Source: Roseomonas sp. AR75 (GTDB taxonomy: Bacteria > Pseudomonadota > Alphaproteobacteria > Acetobacterales > Acetobacteraceae). From it: DNA of 64,000 bases. Every line of letters begins with the position of its first letter. The first letter of the stretch is position 1. Positions 1 to 9,500 of the stretch are shown here, in pieces. The notes under the pieces are model-generated. The model worked only from the letters and a program-made list of their open reading frames with translations. It had not been told where the DNA came from and did not search any database. Location: positions 124,001 through 188,000 of the forward strand of contig NZ_STGB01000002.1 in assembly GCF_005222815.1 (NCBI RefSeq), in the 5' to 3' direction. The translations under genes were made by a program, and so were the position numbers.

Positions 1-1083
1 CATCGCCGCCGCCTCGCCCAGCGCGGTGCCGGTCAGCGGTCCCAGGATGATCGGGTTGCGCCCGTGCCAGCCCGCGGGCAGGCCGATGGCGAGGCTCCCC
101 AGCGCTTCCGGCGGCAGCGCCGCGAGCCGCGCGCCGCCAGCCAATACCGCATCCGCAGCCAACTGGCCGAGGCCGGTGGCATTGGCGACGATGCCGATGC
201 GGTCGCCCGCGCCGCCGCGCGGCGACAGCTTCGCCCGCGCCAGGGTCTCCGCGGCCGAGAGCAGTTCGGACAGGCCGGAGACGCGCAGCACGCCGGCGCG
301 CCGCAGCGCCGCGCCCATCACCGCATCCGCCAGGCCGCTGGCATCCATCAGCCGCCCGCCCGCACGGATCGCCACCACCGGCCGCGTGCGCGCAGCCGCC
401 CGCGCGGCCGAGATGAATTGCCGCCGGTTCTTGATGCGCCGCAGATCCAACAGGATCGCCGCGGTGCCGGGATCGCGCGAGAGCCAGTCCAGCGCATGGG
501 CGAAGCCGAGATCGCCATTGCCGCCGATGCCGATCACATGGCTGAAGCCGACGCTCTCGGATTCCGCCCAGTCCAGCACGGCGCGCGCGAGGGCCGAGGA
601 TTGGCAGACCAGCGCCAGCTTGCCCGGCCGCGGCGCGAGATGCGCAAGAGAGGCGTTCAGCCCGATCCCCGGCACGCAGACGCCGAAACTGCCCTGCCCC
701 AGCGCGCGCAGCCCGGTGCGCGCCGCGATGGCGCCGAGATCGGGCGCCACGCCCGGCACCACCGCGGCCTGCGCGCCGCGCTCGGCCAGCGCGGCCATCG
801 CAGGCTCCAGCGCCTCGGCCGGCAGCGACAGCACGGCGAGGTCGGGCGCGGGATCGAGTTCGGCGATGGAGGCGACCGTCTCGAAGCCTGCATGCGCCAT
901 GCCCACCGCGAAAAGTCGGCCTCGGAATCCGCCGGCCACCAGGTTCGCCGCGAGCAGCGCGGATTGCGGCAGCGCCGGATCGGCCACCAGCACGACATGC
1001 CGCGGGCGATAGAGCGCTTCCTCGCGCAGCTTGCCGCGCGGACCCAGCGTCGGCAGGGGCTTCTGCATGGTGCGGCGCAGCAT
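1..1083 (-). CDS. Acetate--CoA ligase (ADP-forming) family protein, 3' end beyond the left edge
   Basis: The 361 residues visible on the minus strand begin with an N-terminal CoA-binding Rossmann domain (near residues 25-60, RHVVLVADPALPQSA, then VAGGFRGRLFAVG). A succinyl-CoA-synthetase-like flavodoxin domain follows, with GKLALVCQSSALARA and the glycine-rich IGIGGNGDLGF. This order is typical of acetyl-CoA synthetase (ADP-forming)/protein acetyltransferase (Pat/YfiQ-type) proteins, which interconvert acyl-CoA and acid with ATP or acetylate lysines. The frame is open to base 1, so the ATP-grasp part and any GNAT domain lie outside and cannot be judged. The start is ATG at 1083 or the in-frame ATG at 1068. 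It is divergent from the esterase gene with about 100 bp between them. Family assignment is fairly sure; the exact substrate is unknown. Confidence 0.72.
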   Translation of the reverse strand, partial: MLRRTMQKPLPTLGPRGKLREEALYRPRHVVLVADPALPQSALLAANLVAGGFRGRLFAVGMAHAGFETVASIAELDPAPDLAVLSLPAEALEPAMAALAERGAQAAVVPGVAPDLGAIAARTGLRALGQGSFGVCVPGIGLNASLAHLAPRPGKLALVCQSSALARAVLDWAESESVGFSHVIGIGGNGDLGFAHALDWLSRDPGTAAILLDLRRIKNRRQFISAARAAARTRPVVAIRAGGRLMDASGLADAVMGAALRRAGVLRVSGLSELLSAAETLARAKLSPRGGAGDRIGIVANATGLGQLAADAVLAGGARLAALPPEALGSLAIGLPAGWHGRNPIILGPLTGTALGEAAAM

Positions 1084-1184
1084 GGTCCCGCCAGCGCGCG
1101 GCCGCAACGGCGCCGGCGTGACATCGCGAGGGGTTGCGCCCCTGCGCGCCGCGGCGTCCCATCGCGGCGAAGGAAGGAACCGCC

Positions 1185-2138
1185 ATGCCCGCACAGGATT
1201 CCCGCTGGGACCCCGAGATGCTCGCCTTCTCCACGATGATGGAGGCGCGGGCCGCCGCGCTGCCGCCCATCGTGCTGCAGCCGCCGCTGGACGAGGCGCG
1301 GCTGCTGAATGACGGACCGCAACTCGACCTGTCGCAGGGCGGGCCGGCGATGGCGGAAAGCGGCGACCGCTGGCTGCCGATCCGCGGCCGGCGCCTGCTC
1401 TGCCGCTTCCATCGGCCGGCGGCGGGGCCGCTGCCGACGCTGGTCTACATCCATGGCGGCGGCTGGGTCTGGGGCAGCGTGGACACGCATGACCGGCTGA
1501 TGCGCGAATACGCCGCCGGCGGCGGCTGCGCGGTGATCGGCCCCGACTACGCGCTGAGCCCCGAGGCGGCGTTTCCGCAGGCGCTGGAGGAATGCGCCGC
1601 GGTCGTGCGCTGGGTGGCGCGCAAGGGCGCGGAATGGGGCCTCGATCCCGCGCGCATCGTGATCGGCGGCGACAGCGCCGGCGCCAACCTGGCGATGGGG
1701 GCCGCGTTGCTGCTGCGCGAGACCGATCCCGACATCCGCCTGGCCGGGCTGCTGCTGAACTACGGCGTGTTCGATTCGAATCTCGACAGCGCGACCTATC
1801 GCGAATTCGCCGAGGGCTACTTCCTGACGCGCGCCAAGATGCGGTTCTACTGGGAATGCTACTGCCCGCGTCCCGCCGACCGGCTGAACCCGCTGGCCGC
1901 GCCGCTGCGCGCCGACCTGCGCGGCCTGCCGCCGGTGCTGCTGCATATCGCAGAACTGGACGTGCTCGCCGCCGAGAACCGGGCGATGGCGGAGCGGTTG
2001 CGGGAGGCGGGGGTCAACGTGGAGAGTCGGCTGTTCCCCGGCACGGCGCATGGCTTCCTCCGCGCGCTGAGCCATGTGACGGCATCCCGCGAGGCGGCCG
2101 CGGGTGGTGCGGCGTGGCTGAAGCGGGTGTTCGGGTAA
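1185..2138 (+). CDS. Alpha/beta hydrolase, hormone-sensitive-lipase (HSL) type esterase
   Basis: This 317-aa protein is predicted to be a cytosolic carboxylesterase. The HSL oxyanion motif HGGGW is at residues 90-94. The nucleophile elbow GDSAGAN places the catalytic serine at 164. The acid is probably Asp259 (AELDVL) and the base His289 (GTAHGF), so the triad is complete. The start at 1185 is chosen over the upstream ATG at 1134 because AGGAAGG lies about 8 nt before it. There is no signal peptide. The gene converges on the Hsp70 gene, and a strong GC hairpin sits between them. The substrate cannot be read from the sequence; family members hydrolyse short acyl esters. Confidence 0.88.
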   Translation: MPAQDSRWDPEMLAFSTMMEARAAALPPIVLQPPLDEARLLNDGPQLDLSQGGPAMAESGDRWLPIRGRRLLCRFHRPAAGPLPTLVYIHGGGWVWGSVDTHDRLMREYAAGGGCAVIGPDYALSPEAAFPQALEECAAVVRWVARKGAEWGLDPARIVIGGDSAGANLAMGAALLLRETDPDIRLAGLLLNYGVFDSNLDSATYREFAEGYFLTRAKMRFYWECYCPRPADRLNPLAAPLRADLRGLPPVLLHIAELDVLAAENRAMAERLREAGVNVESRLFPGTAHGFLRALSHVTASREAAAGGAAWLKRVFG

Positions 2139-2174
2139 GTCGTTTCCGGGCAAGGTTCGGGGAAGCGCAGTCGC

Positions 2175-2212
2175 GCCCCCACCCCGACCCTCCCCCGCAC
2201 CGCGGGGGAGGG
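2175..2212. terminator. GC hairpin between convergent genes; copy of a dispersed repeat
   Basis: An 11-bp perfect stem (2188-2198 with 2202-2212, 3-nt loop) lies between the esterase and Hsp70 stop codons, so it can serve both strands. There is no U-run. The stem plus its flank GCCCCCACCCCGA matches, in inverted orientation, the element at 10405-10443. It is therefore a repeat family as well as a probable terminator. Confidence 0.6.
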
Positions 2213-2225
2213 AGAAGCGGCGCCT

Positions 2226-3470
2226 TCACCCGCCCTCGCGCGCGATCAGCGCCAGCCCCTCCGCCACCGAGACGAACTCGCCGCCGGCCACGACCTTCTC
2301 CGCGCCGAAGCGCCGCTCGAAGATGCGGCGCACCGCCGGCACCAGGGAGGTGCCGCCGGTCATGAAGACGCGGTCCACGCCCTCCGGCGCCAGCGCCGCG
2401 TGGACGAGCGCCGCCGACACCGCCGCCTCGATCCGCGCGAGATCGGGCGCAATCCAATCCTCGAAATCCGCCCGCGCGATCGGCGCGCGCAGCACGAAAT
2501 CGTCATGCGCGAAGTCCAGCACAGTCTCCGGCTCGCGCGACAGTGCCGCCTTCGCTTCCGTGACGGCGCGATACAACGCGAATCCGGCCTCGTCCTCGAT
2601 CAGCCGGACCAGGTGGCGGAGCGCCTCGGGCCGCTCGGCGGTGCGCGCCACGTCGCGGATGCCGCGCAGCGTGCGCGGCGCGCGCATCAGCGACAGGCGG
2701 TGCCAGTGCGCGAAGCTGGAATACCAGGCGGGCGGCACCGGCACCGGCTTGCCCATCACCCGGTAGTCGCTGCCCTTGCCGAGCAGCGGCGAGACCACGC
2801 GGTCGATGATGCGGTAGTCGAAGGCATCGCCCGCCAGCCCGACGCCGGCATGGCCGAGCGCCGTCACGCGCCGCGGTGGCCCGGGATCGAAGCGCAGCAG
2901 CGAGAAGTCGCTCGTGCCGCCGCCGAAATCCGCGACCAGCACCGTCGCCGGCCGCTCCAGCCCCTGCGCGAAGCGGTGCCCCGCCCCCGCCGGCTCCAGC
3001 GCCACCTGCACATCGGCGATGCCGGCGGCGGCGAAGGCGGCGCGCAGCCGCTGCTCGCCGAGTTCGTCGCCATCCTCCGCCGAGACGAAGCGCACCGGCC
3101 GGCCGATGGCGACCCGCGCGCCCTCCAGTTCCGCGCGCCAGGGTGCCAGCAACGCGCGCAGGAACAGCGCGACCAGTTCCTCCAGCCGCCAGCTTCGCCC
3201 GGCGATGCGCGTCTCGGTGAAGCTGCGCTGGCCGAGATAGCTCTTCAGCGACATGATCAGGCGGCTGTCGAGCGGATCGTCGAGATAGGCCTCGATCGCG
3301 GCGGGGCCGGCGGCGCGCCGCTCGACCCCTTCCGCATCGGTCCAGAAGCAGAGCACGGAGCGGAACAGCGCGCCGGTCGGGTGGCACAGCGTCTCGGTGG
3401 CGCCATCCGGGCGCAGCATGGCGACAACGCTGTTCGTCGTGCCGAAATCGATGCCGATGGCGCGCCGCAT
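2226..3470 (-). CDS. Hsp70 family protein, YegD-like
   Basis: This 414-aa protein belongs to the Hsp70/actin-fold ATPases but is much shorter than DnaK (about 640 aa). Visible motifs are phosphate-1 IDFGTTNS at residues 7-14, phosphate-2 VADFGGGTSDFS, and the adenosine motif MTGGTSLVPAVR near the C-terminus. The peptide-binding and lid domains of DnaK are absent, so it consists essentially of the nucleotide-binding domain, as in E. coli YegD. The start at 3470 (MRRAIGIDFGTT) is fixed by the phosphate-1 motif, and a long open extension upstream is ignored. It follows the M20 hydrolase gene by 20 bp on the same strand and is probably co-transcribed with it. No J-protein or GrpE partner is adjacent. 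Its function is unproven. Confidence 0.85.
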   Translation of the reverse strand: MRRAIGIDFGTTNSVVAMLRPDGATETLCHPTGALFRSVLCFWTDAEGVERRAAGPAAIEAYLDDPLDSRLIMSLKSYLGQRSFTETRIAGRSWRLEELVALFLRALLAPWRAELEGARVAIGRPVRFVSAEDGDELGEQRLRAAFAAAGIADVQVALEPAGAGHRFAQGLERPATVLVADFGGGTSDFSLLRFDPGPPRRVTALGHAGVGLAGDAFDYRIIDRVVSPLLGKGSDYRVMGKPVPVPPAWYSSFAHWHRLSLMRAPRTLRGIRDVARTAERPEALRHLVRLIEDEAGFALYRAVTEAKAALSREPETVLDFAHDDFVLRAPIARADFEDWIAPDLARIEAAVSAALVHAALAPEGVDRVFMTGGTSLVPAVRRIFERRFGAEKVVAGGEFVSVAEGLALIAREGG

Positions 3471-3490
3471 GGCCCGCGGCAAGCTGCCGC

Positions 3491-4642
3491 TCAACCCGCC
3501 GCGAGCGCCCGCTTCGCGGTGGCCGCGAGGAAGCCGCTGGCCACTGGCAGGATCGCGTCGTTGAAGTCGTAGCGGGGATGGTGCAGCTCGCGCCCATCCT
3601 CGGCCGGGCCGTTGCCGATCCAGACGAAGGCGCCGGGCACTTCCTTCAGGAACCAGCAGAAATCCTCGCCGGTCATCGCCGGCGGCATGTCGCGACGCAC
3701 CGGCGCCACCGTCGCCGCGGCCTCGGCCGCCAGGTCTCGCTCGGCGGGATGGTTCACCGTGGGATCGACGCCGATCTTCCAGGCGACGGTCGCCTCCACG
3801 CCGAAGGTGGCGGCGATGCCCTGCGCCACGCGATGCATGCCCTCGCGGATCGCCTCCCCGGCCGAGGGCAGCAGCCAGCGCGCGGTGCCCTTCAGCACGA
3901 CGCGGCGGGGGATCTGGTTCACCGCCTCGCCGCCTTCCACGACCGTGATGCTCACCACCCCGCCCGCCAGCGGGTCGAGGTTGCGCGCGACCACGCTCTG
4001 CAGCGCAACGATGCAATGCCCGGCGGCCACCATGGGATCGCGGGCGAGATGCGGCAGCGCGGCATGCGCGGCATGGCCGTCGAAGGTCACCTCGAAGCGG
4101 CAGCCCGCGGCCATCACGGCTGCGTCATGCACGGCGATGGTGCCGGCCGGCAGGCCCGGCCAGTTGTGCCAACCGAAGATGCGCTCCATCGGGAAGCGCT
4201 GGAACAGCCCCTCCTCGATCATGCGCTTCGCGCCGCCGCCGCCTTCCTCCGCGGGCTGGAACACCAGGCGGATGGTGCCGGTCCAGGCGGGATCGTCCAG
4301 CAGCAGCTTCGCCGCGCCGAGCAGCGCCGTGGTGTGGCCGTCATGCCCGCAGGCATGCATCACGCCCGGCACGGTGGAGCGCCAGGGCAGCAGCGCGTTC
4401 TGCTCCTCGATCGGCAGCGCATCCATGTCGCCGCGCAGGCCGACGCTCCGGTTGCCGCCGCCGCGGCTGAGGGTCGCGACCACCCCATGCCCGCCGAAGC
4501 CCTCCGCGATCTCGGTGACGCCCATCTCGCGGAGCTTCTGCGCAACGAAGGCTGCGGTATGCTGTTCCGCCAGGGTGAGGCCGGGATTCGCGTGCAGATG
4601 GCGCCGCCACGCGGTCAGGGTCTCGGCAAAAGCTGGATCCAT
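3491..4642 (-). CDS. M20 family amidohydrolase (hippurate hydrolase / N-acyl-amino-acid deacylase type)
   Basis: The 383-aa product is a metal-dependent M20D-type amidohydrolase that removes acyl groups from amino acids or small amides. Metal-site motifs are GDMDALP near residue 71, HACGHDGH at 96-103, and the catalytic EE pair in QPAEEGGGG near 132. HNWPGLPAG near 159 supplies a further ligand histidine. The length is normal for HipO/AmhX/IAA-amino-acid hydrolase relatives. It has no signal peptide, so it is cytosolic. The start at 4642 opens with MDPAFAETLTAWRRHLHANP, a typical family N-terminus. It is divergent from tamA, 80 bp away. The substrate is not determinable. Confidence 0.88.
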   Translation of the reverse strand: MDPAFAETLTAWRRHLHANPGLTLAEQHTAAFVAQKLREMGVTEIAEGFGGHGVVATLSRGGGNRSVGLRGDMDALPIEEQNALLPWRSTVPGVMHACGHDGHTTALLGAAKLLLDDPAWTGTIRLVFQPAEEGGGGAKRMIEEGLFQRFPMERIFGWHNWPGLPAGTIAVHDAAVMAAGCRFEVTFDGHAAHAALPHLARDPMVAAGHCIVALQSVVARNLDPLAGGVVSITVVEGGEAVNQIPRRVVLKGTARWLLPSAGEAIREGMHRVAQGIAATFGVEATVAWKIGVDPTVNHPAERDLAAEAAATVAPVRRDMPPAMTGEDFCWFLKEVPGAFVWIGNGPAEDGRELHHPRYDFNDAILPVASGFLAATAKRALAAG

Positions 4643-4722
4643 GTCACATAGCTAGCCTTTCCCGGCGGAGCGCTCCATCCCCTCGCCGGGCAACCACGCC
4701 GCCGCAACGGCGCTGTCACCGG

Positions 4723-6582
4723 GTGAGGACCATCCTGCCGCGCATCCTTCTGCTCCTGTTCTGCCTGTTGCTGGCCGTCCCGGCCACCGCCCAGGAGCAG
4801 GATTCCAACCTCCCCTACACGACCACGCTGGTACCGACCGGCGAGGACGCGCTGGATTCCGCGCTGACCCAGGCATCGCAGCTCCGCAGCCTCGCCGAAC
4901 CGGCGCCGGTGGATGCCTATGGCCTGGTCGCGCGCGCCCGCGCCGAGCCGCGCCGGCTCGAGGAAGTGCTGCATTCCCGCGGCTATTGGGCCGGCCGGGT
5001 CCAGGTGAGCATCGGCGGCGTGCCGGCGGAGACCACGGGCCTTGCCGACCGCCTCGCCGGCTCCCCCGCCCCGCCGGAGGGGGTGGGCGTCGAGGTCCGC
5101 GTGATCCCCGGCCCGCGCTACACGCTCCGACGCATCGAGACCCGCGCCGCGACCCAGGCCGAGGCGCCGGCCGTCGCGGCTCTGGGCACGCCGGCCGGCA
5201 TCGCGCCCGGCGATCCCGCCGCCGCCGGCCCGGTGCTGGACGCCGAGACGGCGCTGATCGACGGGCTGCGCGACCTCGGCCACCCGCTTGCCTCCGTGAT
5301 CGACCGCGCCGTCACGGTGGATCACGAGGCGCAGCGGATGGACGTGGTCTGGACGCTCTCGCCCGGCCCGAAGGCGGATTTCGCCACGCCCGCCATCACC
5401 GGAGAGACGCAGGTCAACCAGGCGCTGATCCGCAAGGTGGCCGACCGCATCACCGGCGACCCCTTCTCCCCGGCGCGGCTGGAGCGGGCGCGGCGCGAAC
5501 TGCTTTCGCTCGGCGCCTTCGACACGGTGCGCGCCCGCGCCGGCGAGCGGCTCGACGCGGCGGGGCGCCTGCCGGTGACCTTCGCCGTCGCCGACCGCCC
5601 CCGCAACGCCGCAGGCTTCAGCGTGGCCTATGAGACAGAGTTCGGCCTCTCGGGCCGGGTCTACTACGAGCGGCGCAACCTCTTCGGGAATGCCGAGACG
5701 CTGCGGCTGGAGGCGGAGGTTTCCCGGCTCAGCTCCGGCAGCATCACCGCCGACACGAACTACCGCGCCAGCGCCACCTTCCGCCGTCCCGGCCTGTTCG
5801 ACGGGCTGACCACGCTGATCCTGGAAGCGACCGCGCTGCGCGAACAACTCAACGCCTATGATCGCGATGCGGTCATCGCCTCCGCCCTGCTGGAACGCCG
5901 CTTCGGCGAGCGCTGGCTGCTGCGCGGCGGCCCGATCTTCGAAACGGGGCGCATCGGCCCGCCCGAGAGCGACGATCTCGAACCCTACACCCTCGTCGGC
6001 TTCGTCGGCGCCGCGCGCTACGACGCGACCGATTCGCTGCTGGACCCGCGCCGCGGCTGGCGGCTGGATATCGCCGCGACGCCCTATTACGACCTGCTGG
6101 AAGGCGGCACCTTCGTGCGCGCCCTGGGCACCGCGCGCACCTATTTCGACCTGCGCGGCGATGGCGGGTCCGTGATCGCGCTGCGCGGCACAGCGGGCAG
6201 CCTGCTCGGCGACAGCGCCGCGGCGCCGCTCGACAAGCGCTTCTATGCCGGCGGCGGCGGCTCCGTGCGCGGCTACGGCTTCCAGAGCATCGGCCCGCGC
6301 AACGCGCAGGGCCAGCTCACCGGCGGCGCCAGCCTCGCCGAGGTCTCGGTCGAGCTGCGCCAGCGCGTCTCCGGCCCGATCGGCGTGGTCGCCTTCCTCG
6401 ATGGCGGCACCGCGAGTGAGTCCGATACGCCGGATTTCGCGGATATGCGCTACGGCGTCGGCCTTGGCCTGCGCTATGCCACGGCGATCGGGCCATTGCG
6501 CGTCGATGTGGGCTTCCCCCTCACGAAGGAACCGGGCGATACCGGGTATGGCATCTATGTCGGCCTTGGCCAGGCGTTTTAG
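4723..6582 (+). CDS. tamA: TamA-like outer-membrane translocation protein (Omp85/BamA superfamily)
   Basis: The 619-aa precursor starts with GTG and a hydrophobic signal peptide cleaved near ATAQ-EQ (residues 20-26). POTRA-like repeats fill roughly residues 30-290. A C-terminal 16-stranded Omp85 barrel begins near 300 (AGFSVAYETEFGLSGR). The diagnostic loop-6 motif VRGYGF lies near residue 513. The protein ends in Phe (YVGLGQAF), the usual beta-signal of outer-membrane proteins. With TamB it forms the TAM complex, which inserts autotransporters and other outer-membrane proteins and has been linked to phospholipid transport. The stop overlaps the start of tamB, so the two are coupled. The pairing makes TamA much likelier than a second BamA. 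Confidence 0.93.
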   Translation: MRTILPRILLLLFCLLLAVPATAQEQDSNLPYTTTLVPTGEDALDSALTQASQLRSLAEPAPVDAYGLVARARAEPRRLEEVLHSRGYWAGRVQVSIGGVPAETTGLADRLAGSPAPPEGVGVEVRVIPGPRYTLRRIETRAATQAEAPAVAALGTPAGIAPGDPAAAGPVLDAETALIDGLRDLGHPLASVIDRAVTVDHEAQRMDVVWTLSPGPKADFATPAITGETQVNQALIRKVADRITGDPFSPARLERARRELLSLGAFDTVRARAGERLDAAGRLPVTFAVADRPRNAAGFSVAYETEFGLSGRVYYERRNLFGNAETLRLEAEVSRLSSGSITADTNYRASATFRRPGLFDGLTTLILEATALREQLNAYDRDAVIASALLERRFGERWLLRGGPIFETGRIGPPESDDLEPYTLVGFVGAARYDATDSLLDPRRGWRLDIAATPYYDLLEGGTFVRALGTARTYFDLRGDGGSVIALRGTAGSLLGDSAAAPLDKRFYAGGGGSVRGYGFQSIGPRNAQGQLTGGASLAEVSVELRQRVSGPIGVVAFLDGGTASESDTPDFADMRYGVGLGLRYATAIGPLRVDVGFPLTKEPGDTGYGIYVGLGQAF

Positions 6583-9500
6583 CCGCAACCGCTGGCGCGT
6601 CCTTGCGCTCGCGCTGCTGCTTCTCGCGCTGGCGCTGCCGGTCGGCGCGCAGGATGCGGCGCGCGGCACCTGGATCGAACGGCAGCTGCAATCCTGGGTG
6701 CCGGGGCTCGGCCTGCAGGGGCTGCGCAACCCGCTCTCCTCCAGCCCGGGCTTCACCCGGCTGACGCTCTCGGATTCGCAGGGCGTCTGGCTGGAGATCG
6801 AGGATGGCAGCGTCGAGTGGTCGCCGACCGCGCTGCTGCGCCGGCGCATCGAGATCCGCCAGCTCAGCGCAAGCCGCCTCATCGTGCATCGCGCCCCCGT
6901 CTCGGACACGCCGGCGCCGGCCGATGCGCCGCCCGGCCAGCTTCTGCCCGAACTGCCGAGCCTTCCCGTCGCCATCCGCGTCGACAGCCTGCGGATCGAG
7001 CGGTTGCAGCTGGACGAGGGCCTGCTGGGCGAAGCCGTGGCACTGTCCACCACCGGGGGCATGCGGCTCGACGACGAGGGCCTCGACCTCTCGCTCGACG
7101 CGACGCTGATCGACGGCGGCGCGCTGCTGACCCTGCAGGCGACGCTGCGCCCCGGCACCGGCCGCCTGAACGCCGCCGCGACGCTGCGCGGCGATGCGGG
7201 CGGCGCGCTCTCCCGCGTGGCCGGGCTCGGGCAACGGCCGCTGTCGCTCGACCTCACGCTGGACGGGCCGGCCGAGAGCGCCGCCTTCACGCTGCGGGCC
7301 GAGGCCGGCGAGGGCGTCAGCGCGAATGTGGAAGGCACCATCGCCGCGCCCGACAGCGCGCGGCTTGGCGTGACGCTGGACGGGCAGGTGAACGCCTCTG
7401 GCCTGCTGCAGCCGCCGCTGGCCCGGCTCGCCGGCCCGCTGGCGCTGCGGCTCGACACCAGCCGCATGGCCGATGGCGTCTTCGACCTGCGCGCGCTGCA
7501 CATCGCCGGCACCGCCGGTACGGTGGCGGGGAATGGTCGGCTGGACCTTTCGGGGCCGCGCAGCCAGCTCAGCGTGACCGCGGACCTCGCCGGGTCGGAG
7601 GCCTTCGCGGGGCTGCTGCCGCCCGACACGGTCGGCTGGGAGTCGTTGCGCGCCGAGGCGGAGGTCAGCGGTCCGCTCAATGCGCCGCGGGTCGCGCTGA
7701 CCGCGACGCCCGCCGGCTTCACCAGTGCCATCGAACCATTGCAGGCACTGCTCGGCGCCACGCCGCGCATCGTGCTGCGCGCTACGGCGCCGGACCGGAT
7801 CGAGGCCTTCTCCGTCACCGGCCAGGCGCTGGAAGCCTCGGCACAGGGGCAGGTCGGGCAGACGCTGGACCTGACCTTCGCCGCCAATGTCTCGGCGCCC
7901 GAGGCGGCGGTGCCCGGCGTCTCCGGCGCGCTGAGCCTGCAGGGCACCGCGACCGGGCCGGCGGGCGACCCCACCCTGACCGTCACGGCACGCTCCGACC
8001 GGCTGGAAGCGGCGGGCCGCGTGCTGGAGGCGCTGTCGCTGGATGCACGCATCGCCAGCCCCGCAACCCGGCCCGATGTGGATGCGCGGCTGACCGCGAC
8101 ACTGGAATCGCTGCCGGTGGAACTCACCGTGCGCGGCACGCCCGAGGATGAAGGCTGGCTGCGCCTGCAATCGGCCGATGCGCGGGTCGGCCCGGCGCGG
8201 CTGACCGCCTCAGGCCGTGTGCAGCCGACGCAACTGCTCGCCGAGGGCGAGGCGCGGCTGGACGCGCCGGACCTCGCGCCGCTCGGCCGGCTCGCCGGGC
8301 AGGAGATCGCCGGCGCGCTGCGGGCGGAGGCGCGCGGCACCGTGGATAACGGCCAGCAGCGCATCACGGCGCGCGTCGAGGCGCCGCGCTTCGCCGGCTT
8401 CGGCGTCACGGCGCGCGAGGTGACCGCCACCGCCGAAGGCCGGCTGGATGCGCTGGACGTCGCCCTCTCGGGCACGGCGAACGAGGTGCAGGCCGAGGCC
8501 CGCGGCACGGTGCGCGCGCTGGAGGATGGCGCGCGTCGCGTGGACCTCGCCGCGCTGCGCGCCACGGCGCAGGGCGAGACGATCCGCCTGGCCGCGCCGA
8601 CGCGCGTGACGCTGCGGCCGAACGGCGCGGTGGAGATCGCCGCGACCACGATCGCCCTGCCGCGCAACGGCACGCTGCGCGCCGAAGGGACCTGGGGGCC
8701 GGAACGCGCCGATATCCGCGCGACGCTCGCCGCGCTCAACCTGGCCGGCTTCGCGCCGCTGCTGCCGGATGTGAACCCGGCCGGCACGGTGACGGGCGAG
8801 GCGCGCATCACCGGCCCCGTCGCCTCGCCCGAGATCACCGCAAACCTGCGCGGCACCGGCCTGCGCGCCGGCCCCGATGCCGCGCGCGCCCTGCCGCCGG
8901 GTGAGCTGCGGCTGGACCTGCGGCGCACCGGCGCGGGGCTGCTCACCGCCGATGCCGACCTCCGCCTCGGCCCGCAGCAGCGCCTCAACGCGACCGCGCG
9001 CTTCCCGCAGGGACCCGGCGCGGAAGCGCCCTTCGAGGCGACGCTGAACGGCAACATCGACCTCGCCGCATTGTCGAGCCCGTTCCTGTCGGCCGGCGCC
9101 GACCGGGTGACCGGCCGGCTGACGCTCGGGCTGCGCGCCAGCGGCACGCCGGGCAATCCCGTGCTCGGCGGCGAGGCGCGTCTGGCCAATGGCAGCTACC
9201 GCAATGGCGTCTATGGCGTGAACATCAGCCAGCTTGCCGGCACGCTGCGCCCCGATGGCCAGCGGCTGCGCGCCGACCTCACCGGCCGCACAAGCGGCGA
9301 GGGGCGGCTGGCCCTGGCCGGCACCATCGCACCCTTCGAGGCCGGGCTGCCGGTGGATTTGCAGGTGACCGCCACCAACGCGCAGCCGGTGGCAAGCGAC
9401 CTGCTGCGCGCCACGCTCGACGCCGATCTCCGGCTGCAGGGCCAGGCGACCAATGGCGCGACGCTGAGCGGACCGATCCGCATCCGCCGCGCGGAGATCC

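Noticed and set aside
657..2153. A 498-codon minus-strand frame covering the esterase and the divergent promoter gap
   Set aside because: The esterase on the plus strand has a complete triad and a ribosome site. The minus-strand frame is arginine-rich with no recognisable domain.
4615..9189. A 1524-codon open frame on the minus strand opposite tamA and tamB
   Set aside because: It is antisense to two well-supported genes, low in complexity (Ala/Arg/Ser/Pro runs) and has no domain. Such frames are common in very GC-rich DNA.
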